Assembly: GCA_009760855.2 (NCBI GenBank)
Contig: WPIO01000070.1
Coordinates: 661,001 to 725,000, forward strand
Origin: Cristatella mucedo
Lineage: Eukaryota; Bryozoa; Phylactolaemata; Cristatellidae
Length of the DNA: 64,000 nucleotides
Direction: 5' to 3'
Part shown: piece after piece, positions 1 to 59,150 of the stretch
Numbering within the stretch: position 1 is the stretch's first letter
Layout: each line of letters starts with the position of its first letter
Made by a program: the position numbers and the translations under genes
The notes under the pieces: model-generated
Seen by the model: the letters and a program-made list of their open reading frames with translations, nothing else
The model's database searches: none
What the model was told of the DNA's origin: nothing

Positions 1-345
1 GTCGAAGCACCAGTACGGTCGTGTTTCATCTGCATATAAAATGACAGCACAGATTGTGCTCTCATCGTATATGACGATTAAATTGGCCAGAGGGAGAGCA
101 TGAATTGACAAAAGAAGTGGACGCTCAACGAACCCCTTGGGACGAAGCCCATACTTTTAAGGCTCATTTGGATGACGGCAGGGCCATTCACATCCCAATA
201 TCTCCAACTGGGATAGGACTATGCGATGACGAGACGATCGGTATCAAGGAAAGGCTTAACAACAAAGCAAAAAAATGTTTGATTCTTATCCAAACAACCT
301 TTGTTTCTTTGGAAAACAGAGGCACATGGCAGTACTGAAGCTCAC
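1..345. other. TAF2 intron 24 (partial)
   Basis: Sequence downstream of exon 24 in the transcript. I tested the TTATATGCAG at about 30 as an acceptor, but what follows does not match TAF2. No repeat recognised. Confidence 0.5.
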
Positions 346-48193
<47,848 letters not shown>

Positions 48194-49218
48194 GTCGCTA
48201 GTTAAGTGTCGCCATCCACAACGCAGTCAGGAGTGAGTACAGCGGCCGTAATGCCGGCATCAGCTCGAAACAGAGCTGGAGATATTGGGGCACGCTGTGA
48301 TACGTATCTTCAGCTGCGCAAGCAACAAATTGGTCGTGGCAAATGCCTCCATAAATAAATCAGAATCTCTCAAGACGCACTCATTTTATGAATATTAAGG
48401 CTCGATTTCGGCGCACCAGTTTTAGTGAGAGCATTCGCTCCGGGCTACTCTAACAAAGCGGTTGCATAGACATTTGCAATGTGTAAGAGCCTGGTACATC
48501 ATATATCTATGAATAGCAACAATAAGTAGATGACTCTATACCCGTAACTAGCCACCCACGACATCTCAAAAAAAAATTGAATCATACAATATAATTTTTT
48601 CATTAGAAAAAAATCAATTCGTTCTGTGAGAGAATCAACGTATGCACAGCAGGTTCACCGCCCAGCCTACCCGGAAGGTTAACCGTCGGCAAGGCCATTC
48701 AGTGACCTGAGTCATTCGTCCGTAAGTCTCGTTGTGGTAACTGGTCGTAGGGTGTGAAGCAACGCTAAAGGTACTGCGATATTTTAGTAAGCTAGAGCCG
48801 ATATTTTTATGGTGATTGACGTTACTGTCATTAGGGCGCACGTAGTTGCTAACTGCCGGTATGTGAAAGCCGGGATTGTGCTTTATCGAGGTTTCCATTG
48901 CTCAGTCGTCCTGGCATGCTCTTTTTGTGACTTGTTTTAGAGTCTTTTATAGTCTTAGTTTCATTACTCCATCTATTTTTGAACGTTATCCTTTTCGTTC
49001 CCTGACGTGTTTTTCTAGTCACCCTCTTCGTCGGCGGCTACGAGTAATATATTCCCGCCCTGCTCCGAGCTGCTTTCGTTGAACTGTCGTTTCGCTCCTT
49101 GGCGCTTTAGTCGGAGTAATAAGAATGAATTCTCTCAAGCTGTGCTTAGCTAGAGCCAGATTTTGTCCGCGCCATTTATCAAGTTCACGCGCGATCGTCT
49201 CTTTGGTTAGCAGCCGCC
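48194..49218. promoter_or_regulatory. Divergent TAF2 / CYRI intergenic promoter region
   Basis: About 1 kb separates the TAF2 ATG (minus) from the CYRI ATG (plus), so both promoters and 5' UTRs must lie here unless upstream exons are elsewhere. No TATA box stands out at either end. Bases 48545-48625 are AT-rich. The stretch 49160-49200 is pyrimidine-rich and ends in TTTGGTTAG just before CAGCCGCCATGG, which resembles a 3' splice site for a 5' UTR intron of CYRI. No mobile element is visible in this gap. Confidence 0.55.
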
Positions 49219-50205
49219 ATGGGCAAGCTTCTCAGCCTCTTGCGCTGTCCGAACCCCAAAGATCCCGACATATTCGTCGACTTCGAGAACGCGCTCCCGA
49301 CCGCGGCCGAGGAAGAAACGTATCAGTTCGTGGAGAGCGCTCTGGCGCGCGCAACCGCCACGCTGGCAGACCTGCGCTCGTATCGGGCCGGAGCAGCAGC
49401 CGAGATTCGCGAAGCCATCAGCCAACCGCAGAGCGACGAGGCGCAGCGAGCCGCCTGGCGAGCCGTCTTGGCTCTCTCTCGTCGCCATCGGGCGTACTAC
49501 GACTTCTCCGAAGAGATCCGCTCGGCCATCGGCATGCTGCTGGCTGCCCTGTGCTCTGGCGACATGTCGAGCACCGAGCATTTGGAACGGCAGCAAGCCC
49601 TCGTGCGTCAGCTGGCGCAGCTTCTCGAGTTCACCCTCAGCTTTGACGAAGTTAAAATGGGTACGCCCGCTCTGCAGAATGATTTCAGCTACTACCGTCG
49701 TCGCTGCGACCAGACGCGCCTCTCGTCGCCTGCCGCCACCGGTGAGGCTGGCGATGGGGAGCCAGATATCACGAATGAGCTGGGAGGGCGAATATCGCTC
49801 TTCCTTGCGGAATCGCAGCCAATGATGAAAGTCCTCAGTGATAGCACGAGTAAGTTTGTCAGCTCCAACAAGGACATACCCCTTGAGAATACCACCGATT
49901 GCTTGGCCAAAATGGCCAATATATGCCGTGTTATGTGCGACAACCCGGAGTATCGCTCACGTTTCCACGACATCGACAAAACGACGCAGTTCGTCTTGCG
50001 TGTCATGGTTGGTGTGCTTGTGCTTTATGATCATGTTCATCCGGCCGGTGCCTTTGCCAAGAATCCGAATATCGAGATGGACAAATTCGTCCGTGTTGTC
50101 AAGAACCATCAAGGAGACCTCACCTTAGTGGACGTCCTGAAATACAGTACAAAGCATTTCAACGACGCTTCGACGCCCGAGCACATTAAAAAAACATTAG
50201 CTTAA
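49219..50205 (+). CDS. CYRI: CYRI, CYFIP-related Rac1 interactor (FAM49 family)
   Basis: CYRI proteins bind active Rac1 at the plasma membrane and oppose Scar/WAVE-driven actin branching. The 328-residue frame matches the family end to end and is about the usual length (human CYRIB is 324 residues). Visible marks are Met-Gly start (MGKLLSLLRC), suited to N-myristoylation of Gly2 with Cys10 nearby; FVDFENALPT; the EIREAI segment; the NDFSYYRR motif with Arg160 and Arg161, the pair known to contact Rac1; ENTTDCLAKMANICRVM; and LRVMVGVLVLYDHVHPAGAF. The ATG lies in a strong context (GCCGCCATGG). The coding region is in one piece, although the adjacent TAF2 gene is split into at least 24 exons and vertebrate CYRI genes have many introns. 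Codons are G/C-rich at third positions. TAF2 is transcribed away from it on the other side of a gap of about 1 kb. Confidence 0.95.
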   Translation: MGKLLSLLRCPNPKDPDIFVDFENALPTAAEEETYQFVESALARATATLADLRSYRAGAAAEIREAISQPQSDEAQRAAWRAVLALSRRHRAYYDFSEEIRSAIGMLLAALCSGDMSSTEHLERQQALVRQLAQLLEFTLSFDEVKMGTPALQNDFSYYRRRCDQTRLSSPAATGEAGDGEPDITNELGGRISLFLAESQPMMKVLSDSTSKFVSSNKDIPLENTTDCLAKMANICRVMCDNPEYRSRFHDIDKTTQFVLRVMVGVLVLYDHVHPAGAFAKNPNIEMDKFVRVVKNHQGDLTLVDVLKYSTKHFNDASTPEHIKKTLA

Positions 50206-51550
50206 TTGGCTCCATTCGCGAAGAATAGAAGTCGGTCGGGAAAGTGGAGTAGTTTGCACCGACTTGCTAATGCTGCCTCGGGAACTTGGCATTAGGGACC
50301 ATCATCTGCTCTCTTTGCATGCTTGTGCATGGCTGAATGTACATGCGCACGTGGAAACTCGACGGTTGCTGATGAGCTGCAGTCGTGGGATAAATTAAAG
50401 CGGCTAACCGTTGTGCCTCAGGTGTATCGAATGCATCAACAGATGTCTACTGGCCATGTTCCGTCTCAGCAACAATCCGAGGCAGGATTTACCTTGATAA
50501 TGTACCGGTATTTACCAATCACACCTCTATGCCTCGTGCTCTGCCACTGTGCTTGCATGTATAGCAATGCATCTTCGGTATGCATCATTTAATGAACCTT
50601 TCGTTTGTAATGGCCTGCCCAGCTTATTTTGATACGCCTGCAGCTGCCCACTTCACCGGACTGTGCCACCACCAATAAGTCTGCAGGCTTTCTTATTTGA
50701 GAATGAAACTGGCAGGTGTGTTTTCAGGCCTATTTTAATATTCTGACCAAATGCCTCACCAAAATACATTGCAGCTGCTCACTTCATGCGAACACAAGTT
50801 TTTTGCCTTTATTTACCAGTAAATTTGCAAGCTTTCTTATTGGAGAAGGAAACTTGCTGGCGTGTGTGCAGGCTAATTTTTTAATATTCCGACCGAGTGC
50901 CTAACAAAAAATAGATGCGATTTTACTCACTAGCATACTTGTTTCTACATAACCTGTCTTCGATCAGTTTAACCTGAGCAGATATATGCTGTGCATGTGA
51001 ACCTTGTTTGGAGTTCGTAGATCAAACGTGACACATTTCGTTAAGACCCTGCGGTCAAGTATAAGACAGCTCCCCATATCATAGTCAGTTCGATTGTGTG
51101 GGCCCCAGACGTAAAGAAGCTAAGGTGCTAGCAGTGTGTCACCCAGGGCATCCGAAGACTAGACATATTTCTCATGTTTTTGGGGGCTCAAGCTTTCGTC
51201 ATTCAGTTGACTCTTTGCTTTAGTCATGCTGGTTCTGTGAGGCAGCGTGTCCAATTGGTTAGATGGGATCGTAGAGAAACATGTAAGATGGTCTGCTGCA
51301 GGAGCAGTCTGATAACACGAGAAGATGGATTTAACTAATTTAGGCATAGCCCTTCTTGTTGTCAGTCCATGGGTCAGTAAATGTTCGGTGTCTTATTGGC
51401 TGGAATATCAAGTACTATCCTTGCAGTGATATCTGAAATTCCTGACCCCCCCCCCACGGGTCTACCACTTGTAAGACCAGTGCTCTGTGGTATAAGTACC
51501 TTAGCGAAAACAGTGCTCGCTGCAAGCTGGGCTTTGTCGTCAGCACCTGG
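50206..51550. other. CYRI 3' flank, probable 3' UTR and unique DNA
   Basis: Follows the CYRI stop codon. A possible poly(A) signal ATTAAA lies at about 50394. A diverged tandem duplication covers 50640-50915. No other gene or mobile element recognised. Confidence 0.5.
50640..50915. repeat. Diverged tandem duplication (about 138 bp units)
   Basis: GCAGCTGCCCACTTCA / GCAGCTGCTCACTTCA, GCTTTCTTATT-GAGAA and TTTTAATATTC-GACC recur in the same order in 50640-50770 and 50772-50915. Confidence 0.75.
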
Positions 51551-51554
51551 ATCT

Positions 51555-51690
51555 TGACTTAGAGGTAAACAGTGCTAACACTCCACGATCCGGTTCGAGT
51601 TCTGCAGGAGGCACTTTGACACATTGACTCGTGCTCGTGGAAATGGTAGCTGCTAGGGCTCTCCTGCCATTATATAAATGAGGCTGCTGA
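51555..51690 (+). mobile_element. SINE family A copy
   Basis: B-box GGTTCGAGTTC, GTGGAAATGGTAGCTGCTAG and CATTATATAAATGAGGCTGC 3' part. Confidence 0.7.
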
Positions 51691-51910
51691 CGTCATGACA
51701 TTCCTCCACGTGAATGATGAAGCTAAAAGCGTACCTGTTCCTCACAAAATTCGCACGGACCTCTTTAGGGGATTTCTTTGTGTGCTCATGCAGAGTGGCA
51801 CTGTGCATGCCATCACTAATCATATTGACACACTTCCTTTCCAGAATATTAAAAGTGTGGAAAGAGATTTAGTTTTTGGACGTTACATAAATATTAGTAT
51901 TATTCTATAA
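51690..51910 (+). mobile_element. L2 family 1-like 3' end (diverged)
   Basis: Encodes a trace of the L2 C-terminus (TFLHVNDEAKSVPV), then GGCACTGTGCATGCCATCAC, a decayed stem-loop and TATTAGTATTATT. Confidence 0.65.
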
Positions 51911-52127
51911 ATATTATTCAGTGCACAGTTATGTTTAATTTATATTTTGACATGACACTCACCATCGCTGTACTATAGTAGGTAGTGCTAAAAGAAAAAA
52001 TTAAAAAGGGCACACTTGTGAGCTACGTGTGTTCACGGACTTAGGGACTATCATTAAATATCACGTAGGCTGACGAATAAATGTTTATACTATATGACCA
52101 CATCTGTACCTTCTCCATCTCGCCAGG

Positions 52128-52129
<2 letters not shown>

Positions 52130-52214
<85 letters not shown>

Positions 52215-52215
52215 C
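52130..52215. repeat. (CT)n microsatellite
   Basis: About 80 bp of CT, with further CT-rich sequence to 52245 and a short GT tract to 52290. Confidence 0.96.
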
Positions 52216-52299
52216 TCAGTCTCTTTCCCTCACTTTCTCTCTCTCTCGTGTGTGGGTGGGTGGGTTCGTACGTGCGTGTGTGTATATGTGTATCTCCGC

Positions 52300-52900
52300 T
52301 TGTAACTCCACAAAAACTAAATTAGTCTTACGCTAGAGAGTTTTCGAAAGTGCCTAGCGGCTTTCGGTACGCATTTCATAGCCAACATACTGCCAAACAA
52401 ATGCGAATTACAATAATCTAGTCGAGATAGAACCAGGGAGCTAATTAAATATTTTGCAAGCGACCGTTGTAGACAGTCCCGAATCTTATATAGGAATCGG
52501 ACTCGATGTCTAGCTATGGAGACTTCTTAATAAAACTTTCCAAGTTTTTTCAGCAGTCAATGGCGACACCTAAATTCCGAGCACACAGTTATGGTCGCAC
52601 AACAGCATCACACATTATATGAGCAAAGTCTTTCCAGCCACGCACTTAGGGTATCCTAAGTGTAGCAGTTCCGTTTCATCGTCATTTAGTTTAAGCCCAT
52701 GAATGGAACAGCTAATTTATTGTCCACACAGGACCTGAGGGCAACGAGAAGCTGAAACTGGTGCAGCAGTTCGGCCAGGTATGGAGGGGCCAAGCCGTGG
52801 CGGGCCTTGTGGGTCAGCGTAAGAACTGTGCTCTGTATACGTTGATCAACCAGCAGCCATCATAGCTCTTTCAGCAAAGGAGACACGTGGTCAAGCCCAC
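52300..52900 (-). mobile_element. L2 family 2 3' part, rearranged
   Basis: Minus-strand similarity to the 1,315-2,250 copy, with the order disturbed: tail and CTGCC...CAAATGCGAATTACAATAAT near 52400, RT-proximal segments to 52700, then the DNKLAV-coding part to 52900. Degenerate. Confidence 0.65.
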
Positions 52901-52972
52901 TCAAAAAATGATCAAAAACAGTACAATGATTTAGACGAAATCACGTGCCCTCCAGATCTATAGACTAGTCCA

Positions 52973-53003
52973 TGACTTAGTTGGGGGGGGAACTAACGCG
53001 GAT
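52973..53003. repeat. Left copy of direct repeat (target-site duplication)
   Basis: TGACTTAGTTGGGGGGGG followed by AACTAACGCGGAT. The right copy at 53820-53848 differs in G-run length and one base. The pair flanks the SINE B / L2 family 2 composite. Confidence 0.8.
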
Positions 53004-53085
53004 AAAAATAAATAAATAAAATTCATTTATATAGCGCCTCAAGAGAACTTAATCTTTATTCAGGCGCTTCACATATGCCTCGGGG
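53004..53085 (-). mobile_element. SINE family B 3' tail fragment
   Basis: On the minus strand CCGAGGCATATGTGAAGCGC, CTGAATAAAGATTAAG, GAGGCGCTATATAAATGAAT and an AT-rich terminal run. The tRNA-like head is absent and L2 family 2 takes its place. Confidence 0.75.
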
Positions 53086-53820
53086 ATGTAATGTAATGTA
53101 TCTCCGTCTGTAACTCCACAAAGTCGTAAAGACCACGTGGGTGTTACGCAGGAGAGTTTTGTCTAGCGCACTCACAGCCTAAGCGGCTTTCGGTACGCAT
53201 TCGGTACCCAACAGACTTCGTCTCACACAACAAAGAGAAAGTGGGAAGCATAGCAGAGTTAGGAGAGCAGTTGAGGTAGTGAGTAGCATGGAAGTAGCAG
53301 CTCAGGACCGCTGAAAAAAATGTGCCAAAGTCGGCGGTAGGAGAGTAGTTGTCGTTGCATAAGAATTGTGGGAGCGAGTTCCACAGTCTGGGACCTGCAG
53401 AGCTAAAGCTTCTGTCGCCAACTGTCTTTAAGCGGAGGAATGGGACAGCTAATTTATTGTCCGCACAGGACCCGAGGGCGAGAACAGGCTGAAACTGATG
53501 CAGCAGTTCAGCTAGGTACGAAGGAGCCAAGCCGTGGCGGGCCTTGTGGGTCAGCATAAGAACTTTGCTCTGTATCCTTTGCTCAACCGGCAACCATCCT
53601 AGCTCTTTCAGCAAAGGAGACACGTGCTCAAACCGCTGGGACTTGAAGACTAGCCTTGCAGCCATATTCATAGTCAGCTGCAGTGGCATAATAGCTTTCT
53701 TTGGCAGCCCAGCCAAAAGGGAATTACAATAATCACGCCGAAACAGAACTAAAGAGCTAGTTAAATTTTTTACAAGCCACTGTGGCAGACAGCTCCTAAT
53801 CTTGGATAGGGATCGGGTGT
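53085..53820 (-). mobile_element. L2 family 2, 5'-truncated copy
   Basis: Minus strand; a single 190-codon frame (53144-53716) encodes MAGLPKKAIMPLQLTMNMAA, SQRFEHVSPLLKELGWLPVE and SAGPRLWNSLPQFLCND. The 3' tail (ACATTACATTACAT) is fused to a SINE B tail; the 5' end stops at a direct repeat. Confidence 0.9.
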
Positions 53821-53848
53821 GACTTAGTTGGGGGGAATTAACGCGGAT
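53820..53848. repeat. Right copy of direct repeat (target-site duplication)
   Basis: TGACTTAGTTGGGGGG followed by AATTAACGCGGAT, immediately after the 5' truncation point of the L2 family 2 copy. Confidence 0.8.
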
Positions 53849-54690
<842 letters not shown>

Positions 54691-54839
54691 TTCTCATCGA
54701 AGTAGTGTGTGACATCAATCGCAAGACGACACCAGTGTTCAGCGACTTCAATGCCCGTGGCAGTCGGCCTACCTGTAGATTTTGAAAAAGAGCGGGAGTG
54801 GTGACCATCCGTCCTCGGAAATGCAAAGCTGCTCGCAAT

Positions 54840-54915
54840 GTAATTCTATGCAGCATCTGTAAATTGCCTAAAACGACATTCAGTTCTCTGATGGCGCTAT
54901 ACAAAATCATTATCT
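54840..54915 (+). mobile_element. L2 family 1-type tail
   Basis: GCAGCATCTGTAAATTGCCT, CATTCAGTTCTCTGATGGCG and CTATACAAAATCATTATC. It directly precedes the long L2 copy. Confidence 0.6.
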
Positions 54916-57211
54916 GTCATCACTGGTAGATTGCTACAACACGACACTAGCTGACACGCTCGACGAGTTTGCACCTTTGACAAAAGCGCACTGTGCGCCC
55001 CCCGCCCAGACGGCCTATGGTTTACCACAGACATTAAACTTGCCAGGTCTACTAAACGAAAGCTTGAAAAGGCATACAAAAGATCCGGACTAACTGTCCA
55101 TCGACAGGCATATGAAGACTACTGTAGGTCGTACCAATCGATCCTAGCAAAGGCTAAGTCTAGCTTCTATAGAAACATTGTTGAATCACAGATGCACAAT
55201 CCAAAAATGCTGATGTCGACAATAAACCATCTCCTCAACCGTTCCCAGGTTAGCTCCTTACCTGATGATCCTTGTGATGATCTAGCCGATCGCTTCTCTC
55301 GATTCTTTGTGCAGAAGATAGACAAAATCAGGGAATCCATCCCTGCGATGACAACCTTCCCACTAGAATGCTGTTCCTCGGTTCCTGGCTGCGCCTCAAT
55401 GTCTGCATTTAAACAGGTCACTAGTGATGTAGTCCTAAAGCTCGTATCTCAATCAAAGAAGACAACAAGTCCACTGGACCCTATTCCCACTGTCCTGCTC
55501 CTACGTTGCATTGATCTGCTGCTGCCATGCATAACCAACATCATTAATATGTCATTAGCCTCAGGTCAGGTCCCAGCACCTTTCAAAAAAGCTGTAGTCA
55601 GGCCACTTCTCAAGAAAGCTACACTAGACCAAGAGAACTTAAGCAACTACCGCCCAGTCTCCCTTCTACCATTCCTATCAAAGACACTGGAACGGGTCGC
55701 GGCAGACCAGCTGAACTCGTATATCGAAACCTCACACCTTGCTAGTAAGTTCCAGTCTGGCTTTAGAGCTAATCACTCCACAGAGTCAGCATTGCTTCGG
55801 GTATACAACGACCTACTTAGGAATGCAGACATGGGTAGAGTGTCTCTTCTTGTTTTGCTCGATCTTTCGGCAGCTTTTGATACCATCGATCACAAAGTAC
55901 TTCTAGAGCGCCTCTCATCTCGCCTGGGCATCACTGGCACTGCTCTGCAGTGGTTCAGGTCCTATCTCAGTGGGAGACTCCAGAGTGTTGACGTGAATGG
56001 ACAAAGATCATCTGAAGTACCTCTAAAATATGGAGTACCTCAGGGCTCTGTGCTAGGTCCGGTCCTTTTCACCGTTTATACTCTCCCTCTCGCTGATGTG
56101 ATTGCCAAGCACAATCTAGGCTTTCACTTCTATGTGGATGACACTCAGTTGTACCTTTGCTTTGATCCCTCCCAGCCTTCGACCACCTCAAATTCTCTCA
56201 ACTCACTTGCTGCATGCATTGATGACATCCGATCATGGATGGCAGCAAATTTTCTAAAACTAAACGATGATAAAACTAACTTACTAGTTATGGGGAAAAC
56301 CTAGTGTTATTCAGAAATTGGAAAGGCTGACTTTCAAAATTGGCTCTGCCAGCATATCTCCAGTTGCATCAGCTCGAAATCTAGGTGTCATATTCCAAAG
56401 CGACCTCTCGTTAGACGACCACATCAGCTCCACAGTCAAATCAGCCTATTTTCAGCTTCATAACATTGCTAAAATTAGGGCTTGTTTAGATAAGGATACC
56501 ACGTCCAAGTTGGTCCATGCATTCGTGACATCTCGTCTCGACTTCTGCAACTCACTGCTTACTGGCCTACCAGCATGTGCGATCAGGCGATTGCAGCTGG
56601 TGCAAAACTCTGCAGCTAGGCTTGTCTGTCGTGAGCGTCACAGTTGCCACATTACTCCACTTCTCGCCGACCTGTACTGGTTACCAGTCAAGCAACGGAT
56701 TGACTTCAAGGTTTTGTCGCTCACTTTTAGGTCTCTTCATTCTATGGCTCCAGCCTATCTTTCAGAGATACTACCCCATCAGGCAAAGCATCGTACCACT
56801 CGCTTTTCGGAATCCAACAGTCTAGAAATACCTCGTACAAACCTTAAATCCTTTGGAGACCGTGCATTTAGCTCGTATGCTCCCACAGCCTGGAACTCCC
56901 TCCCGACCTGCATCAGAACATCCCCTGACCTGACCACATTTAAAAGAAACTTAAAAACATACCTATTTAGGACAGCATTTAGTGGGTCCTTGTGATTCGT
57001 CCTCGATGTGCTTATGCGTGCTGACACTGTGCATGCTGCCACTAACCACATTTGCATGCTGACCCTGTGCATGTCACCCCTAACCATATTATTCATTTTG
57101 TTTGTTTTTCAAGCATGATTTTACTTACTATTCTATTGCGTATCACTTTGCAGCAAATGTAAAGCGCCTAGAAAGAGATTAAGTTCTCTGAGGGCGCTTT
57201 ATCAAGTGCAA

Positions 57212-57244
<33 letters not shown>
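54915..57244 (+). mobile_element. L2 family 1 LINE, longest copy (5'-truncated)
   Basis: A non-LTR retrotransposon lacking its endonuclease. Linker-region traces start near 54,950 (one frameshift before 55,060). Frame 55192-56304 (370 codons) encodes reverse transcriptase: [74 protein letters not shown] and the active site FHFYVDDTQLYLCF. After one frameshift near 56305 the C-terminal region continues at 56318-56995 with RLVCRERHSCHITPLLADLY and AWNSLPTCIRTSPDLTTFKR. The UTR has the AAAGCGCC/GGGCGCTTT stem-loop and about 11 ATT units. Tail type and protein motifs fit the L2 clade. Confidence 0.93.
57140..57205 (+). ncRNA. Conserved 3' stem-loop of L2 family 1 (type copy)
   Basis: AAAGCGCC pairs with GGCGCTTT and inside it AGAGA pairs with TCTCT around TTAAGT. 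This is the terminal RNA structure repeated in more than 20 copies here; in L2-clade LINEs such a 3' stem-loop is what the reverse transcriptase recognises. Confidence 0.7.
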
Positions 57245-57247
<3 letters not shown>

Positions 57248-57837
57248 TAAATTCTTTCAATGTCAGGAGAATGATTGCATCAGGCACGAAGCGTCAAGTG
57301 GCGAATTCTTTTAACTGTAGGCACGCCAGTGCAAGTACTTAGGCATCCGTGCATGGCATGCATTTTGTTTAGCATGCACGTGGCACTAGGAAACATGAGG
57401 AGAGAAAAGAGGCTGCTGTGTCATCACCTGGCGATTGCACTTTAGTGCCCTTTAGTGTCGTTTGCTCGAGTACCAAAAGGGGAAATCCTTCATTGCCCAC
57501 TGCGAAATGGAATTATTGCTCCCACAGAGGTCTTCTGTCGCTATATTATGGAGGCTGCTGAATCAGATGACCATTACTTTTACTTTTTACACGGCATGCT
57601 TGGCGGACTCCTGTTCACTTCCGGCTACCATCAGTACCTGCAACGACCTCGCAAGACCTAAATCTCACTTAAATCTACTCTTGTTGGCGGCTCTTCCATT
57701 GCTTCGCGACAGGTAACTCGTCTTTCCTTATTGTTATGCGATTTTCGTGCGTAGCGGTGCCGGATTTAGTGCATGCCACTAGCCGGAATTTCCAATAGCC
57801 GATGGCCAAGCACGCCATCTTTCTTCCTTTAGCATAT
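57245..57837. other. Intergenic sequence
   Basis: Between two L2 copies. Short open frames at 57455-57716 show no recognisable family. Nothing else seen. Confidence 0.4.
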
Positions 57838-58740
57838 AATAATAATGCACTTGATAAAGCACCCTCAGAGAACTCAATCTCCCTCTAGGCGCTTTACATT
57901 TGCTGCAAAGGGAAATGCAATTGAATGGTGAGTAATATCATGCTTGATAAACAAACAAAATGAATAACATGGTTAGGGGTGACATGCACAGGGTCAGCAT
58001 GCAAATGTAGTTAGTGGCAGCATGCACAGTGTCAGCACACATAAGCACATGAAGGACGAATCACAGGGACCCACTAAATGCTGTCCTAAATAGGTGTGTT
58101 TTTAAGTTCTTTTTAAATGTGGTCAAGTCAGGCTATGTTCTGACGCAAGTCGGGAGGGAGTTCCAGGCTTTGGGTGCATACGACTAAATGCATGGTATCC
58201 AAAGGATTTAAGGTTTTTACAAGGTATTTGTAGACTGTTGGATTCCGGAAAGCGGGTGGTACGATGCTTGGCCTGATGGGGGGTATGTCGGAGAGATAGG
58301 CTGGAGCCATAGAATGAAGGGACCTAAAAGTGAGCGACAAAACCTTGAAGTCAATCCGTTGCTTGACTGGTAGCCAGTGCAGGTAGACGAGGAGTGGTGT
58401 AATGTGGCAACTGTGACGCTCACGACAGACAAGCCTAGCTGCGGAGTTTTGCACCAGCTGTAATCGCCTGATCGCACACGCTGGTAGGCCAGTAAGCAGT
58501 GAGTTGCAGAAGTCGAGACGAGATGTCACGAATGCATGGACCAACTTGGACGTGGTATCCTTATCTAAGCAAGCCCGAGTTTTAGCAATTTTATGAAGCT
58601 GAAAATAGGCAGATTTGACTGTGGAGCTGATGTGGTCGTCTAACGAGAGGTCGCTTTGGAATATGACACCCAGATTTCGAGCTGATTCAACAGGAGATAT
58701 GCTGACAGAGCCAATTTTGAGTTTCAGCCTTTCCAATTTG
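57838..58740 (-). mobile_element. L2 family 1, 5'-truncated copy
   Basis: Minus strand; frame 58128-58736 encodes LKIGSVSISPVESARNLGVI through VCRERHSCHITPLLVYLHWL, with the last part frameshifted; UTR, stem-loop and AAT run at 57838. Close to the 54.9-57.2 kb copy. Confidence 0.92.
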
Positions 58741-59150
58741 CATGCTGGCCTAAGTGTGATACTTGTTTGATTTACATGCGTATTTTAGCTTGATATCATG
58801 CATGTCGCTAAACCCTGCTTATTGATTTCCACGTGTTGGCTGGACGATTTCCTAGCCTTCCGACACCAAGCGCTACTAGCGCTTCCAGTCCGCTACAGAG
58901 TTCTCTTCCAAAAATCGAAACTCTTGTCACCTTAAACCTATGCTGTGCTTGTTTTCATTAATCACGCTACCACTAACCATTCTACCATGCTTTCCTTTGC
59001 AGCAAATGTAAATTTCCTAGAAAGTGATTCAGTTCTCTGATGGTGCTATACAAATATGCTATTATTATTAGCATTATTATGAATAGAGTTGCAAAGCCCC
59101 TAGACAGAGATTTAGTTTTCTTAGGGCGAAATACAAACGAGCTAGTATTC
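58741..59150 (+). mobile_element. Diverged L2-like 3' ends
   Basis: Two successive tails: GTAAATTTCCTAGAAAGTGA with ATTATTATTAGCATT at about 58,990-59,075, and GCAAAGCCCCTAGACAGAGA at about 59,090-59,140. Confidence 0.6.

Noticed and set aside
1-100. A further TAF2 exon after TTATATGCAG near base 30
   Set aside because: The following sequence does not match TAF2 and meets a stop in the frame required by exon 24.
49125-49646. 173-codon frame overlapping the start of CYRI in another frame
   Set aside because: A shadow of the GC-rich CYRI coding sequence with no family match.
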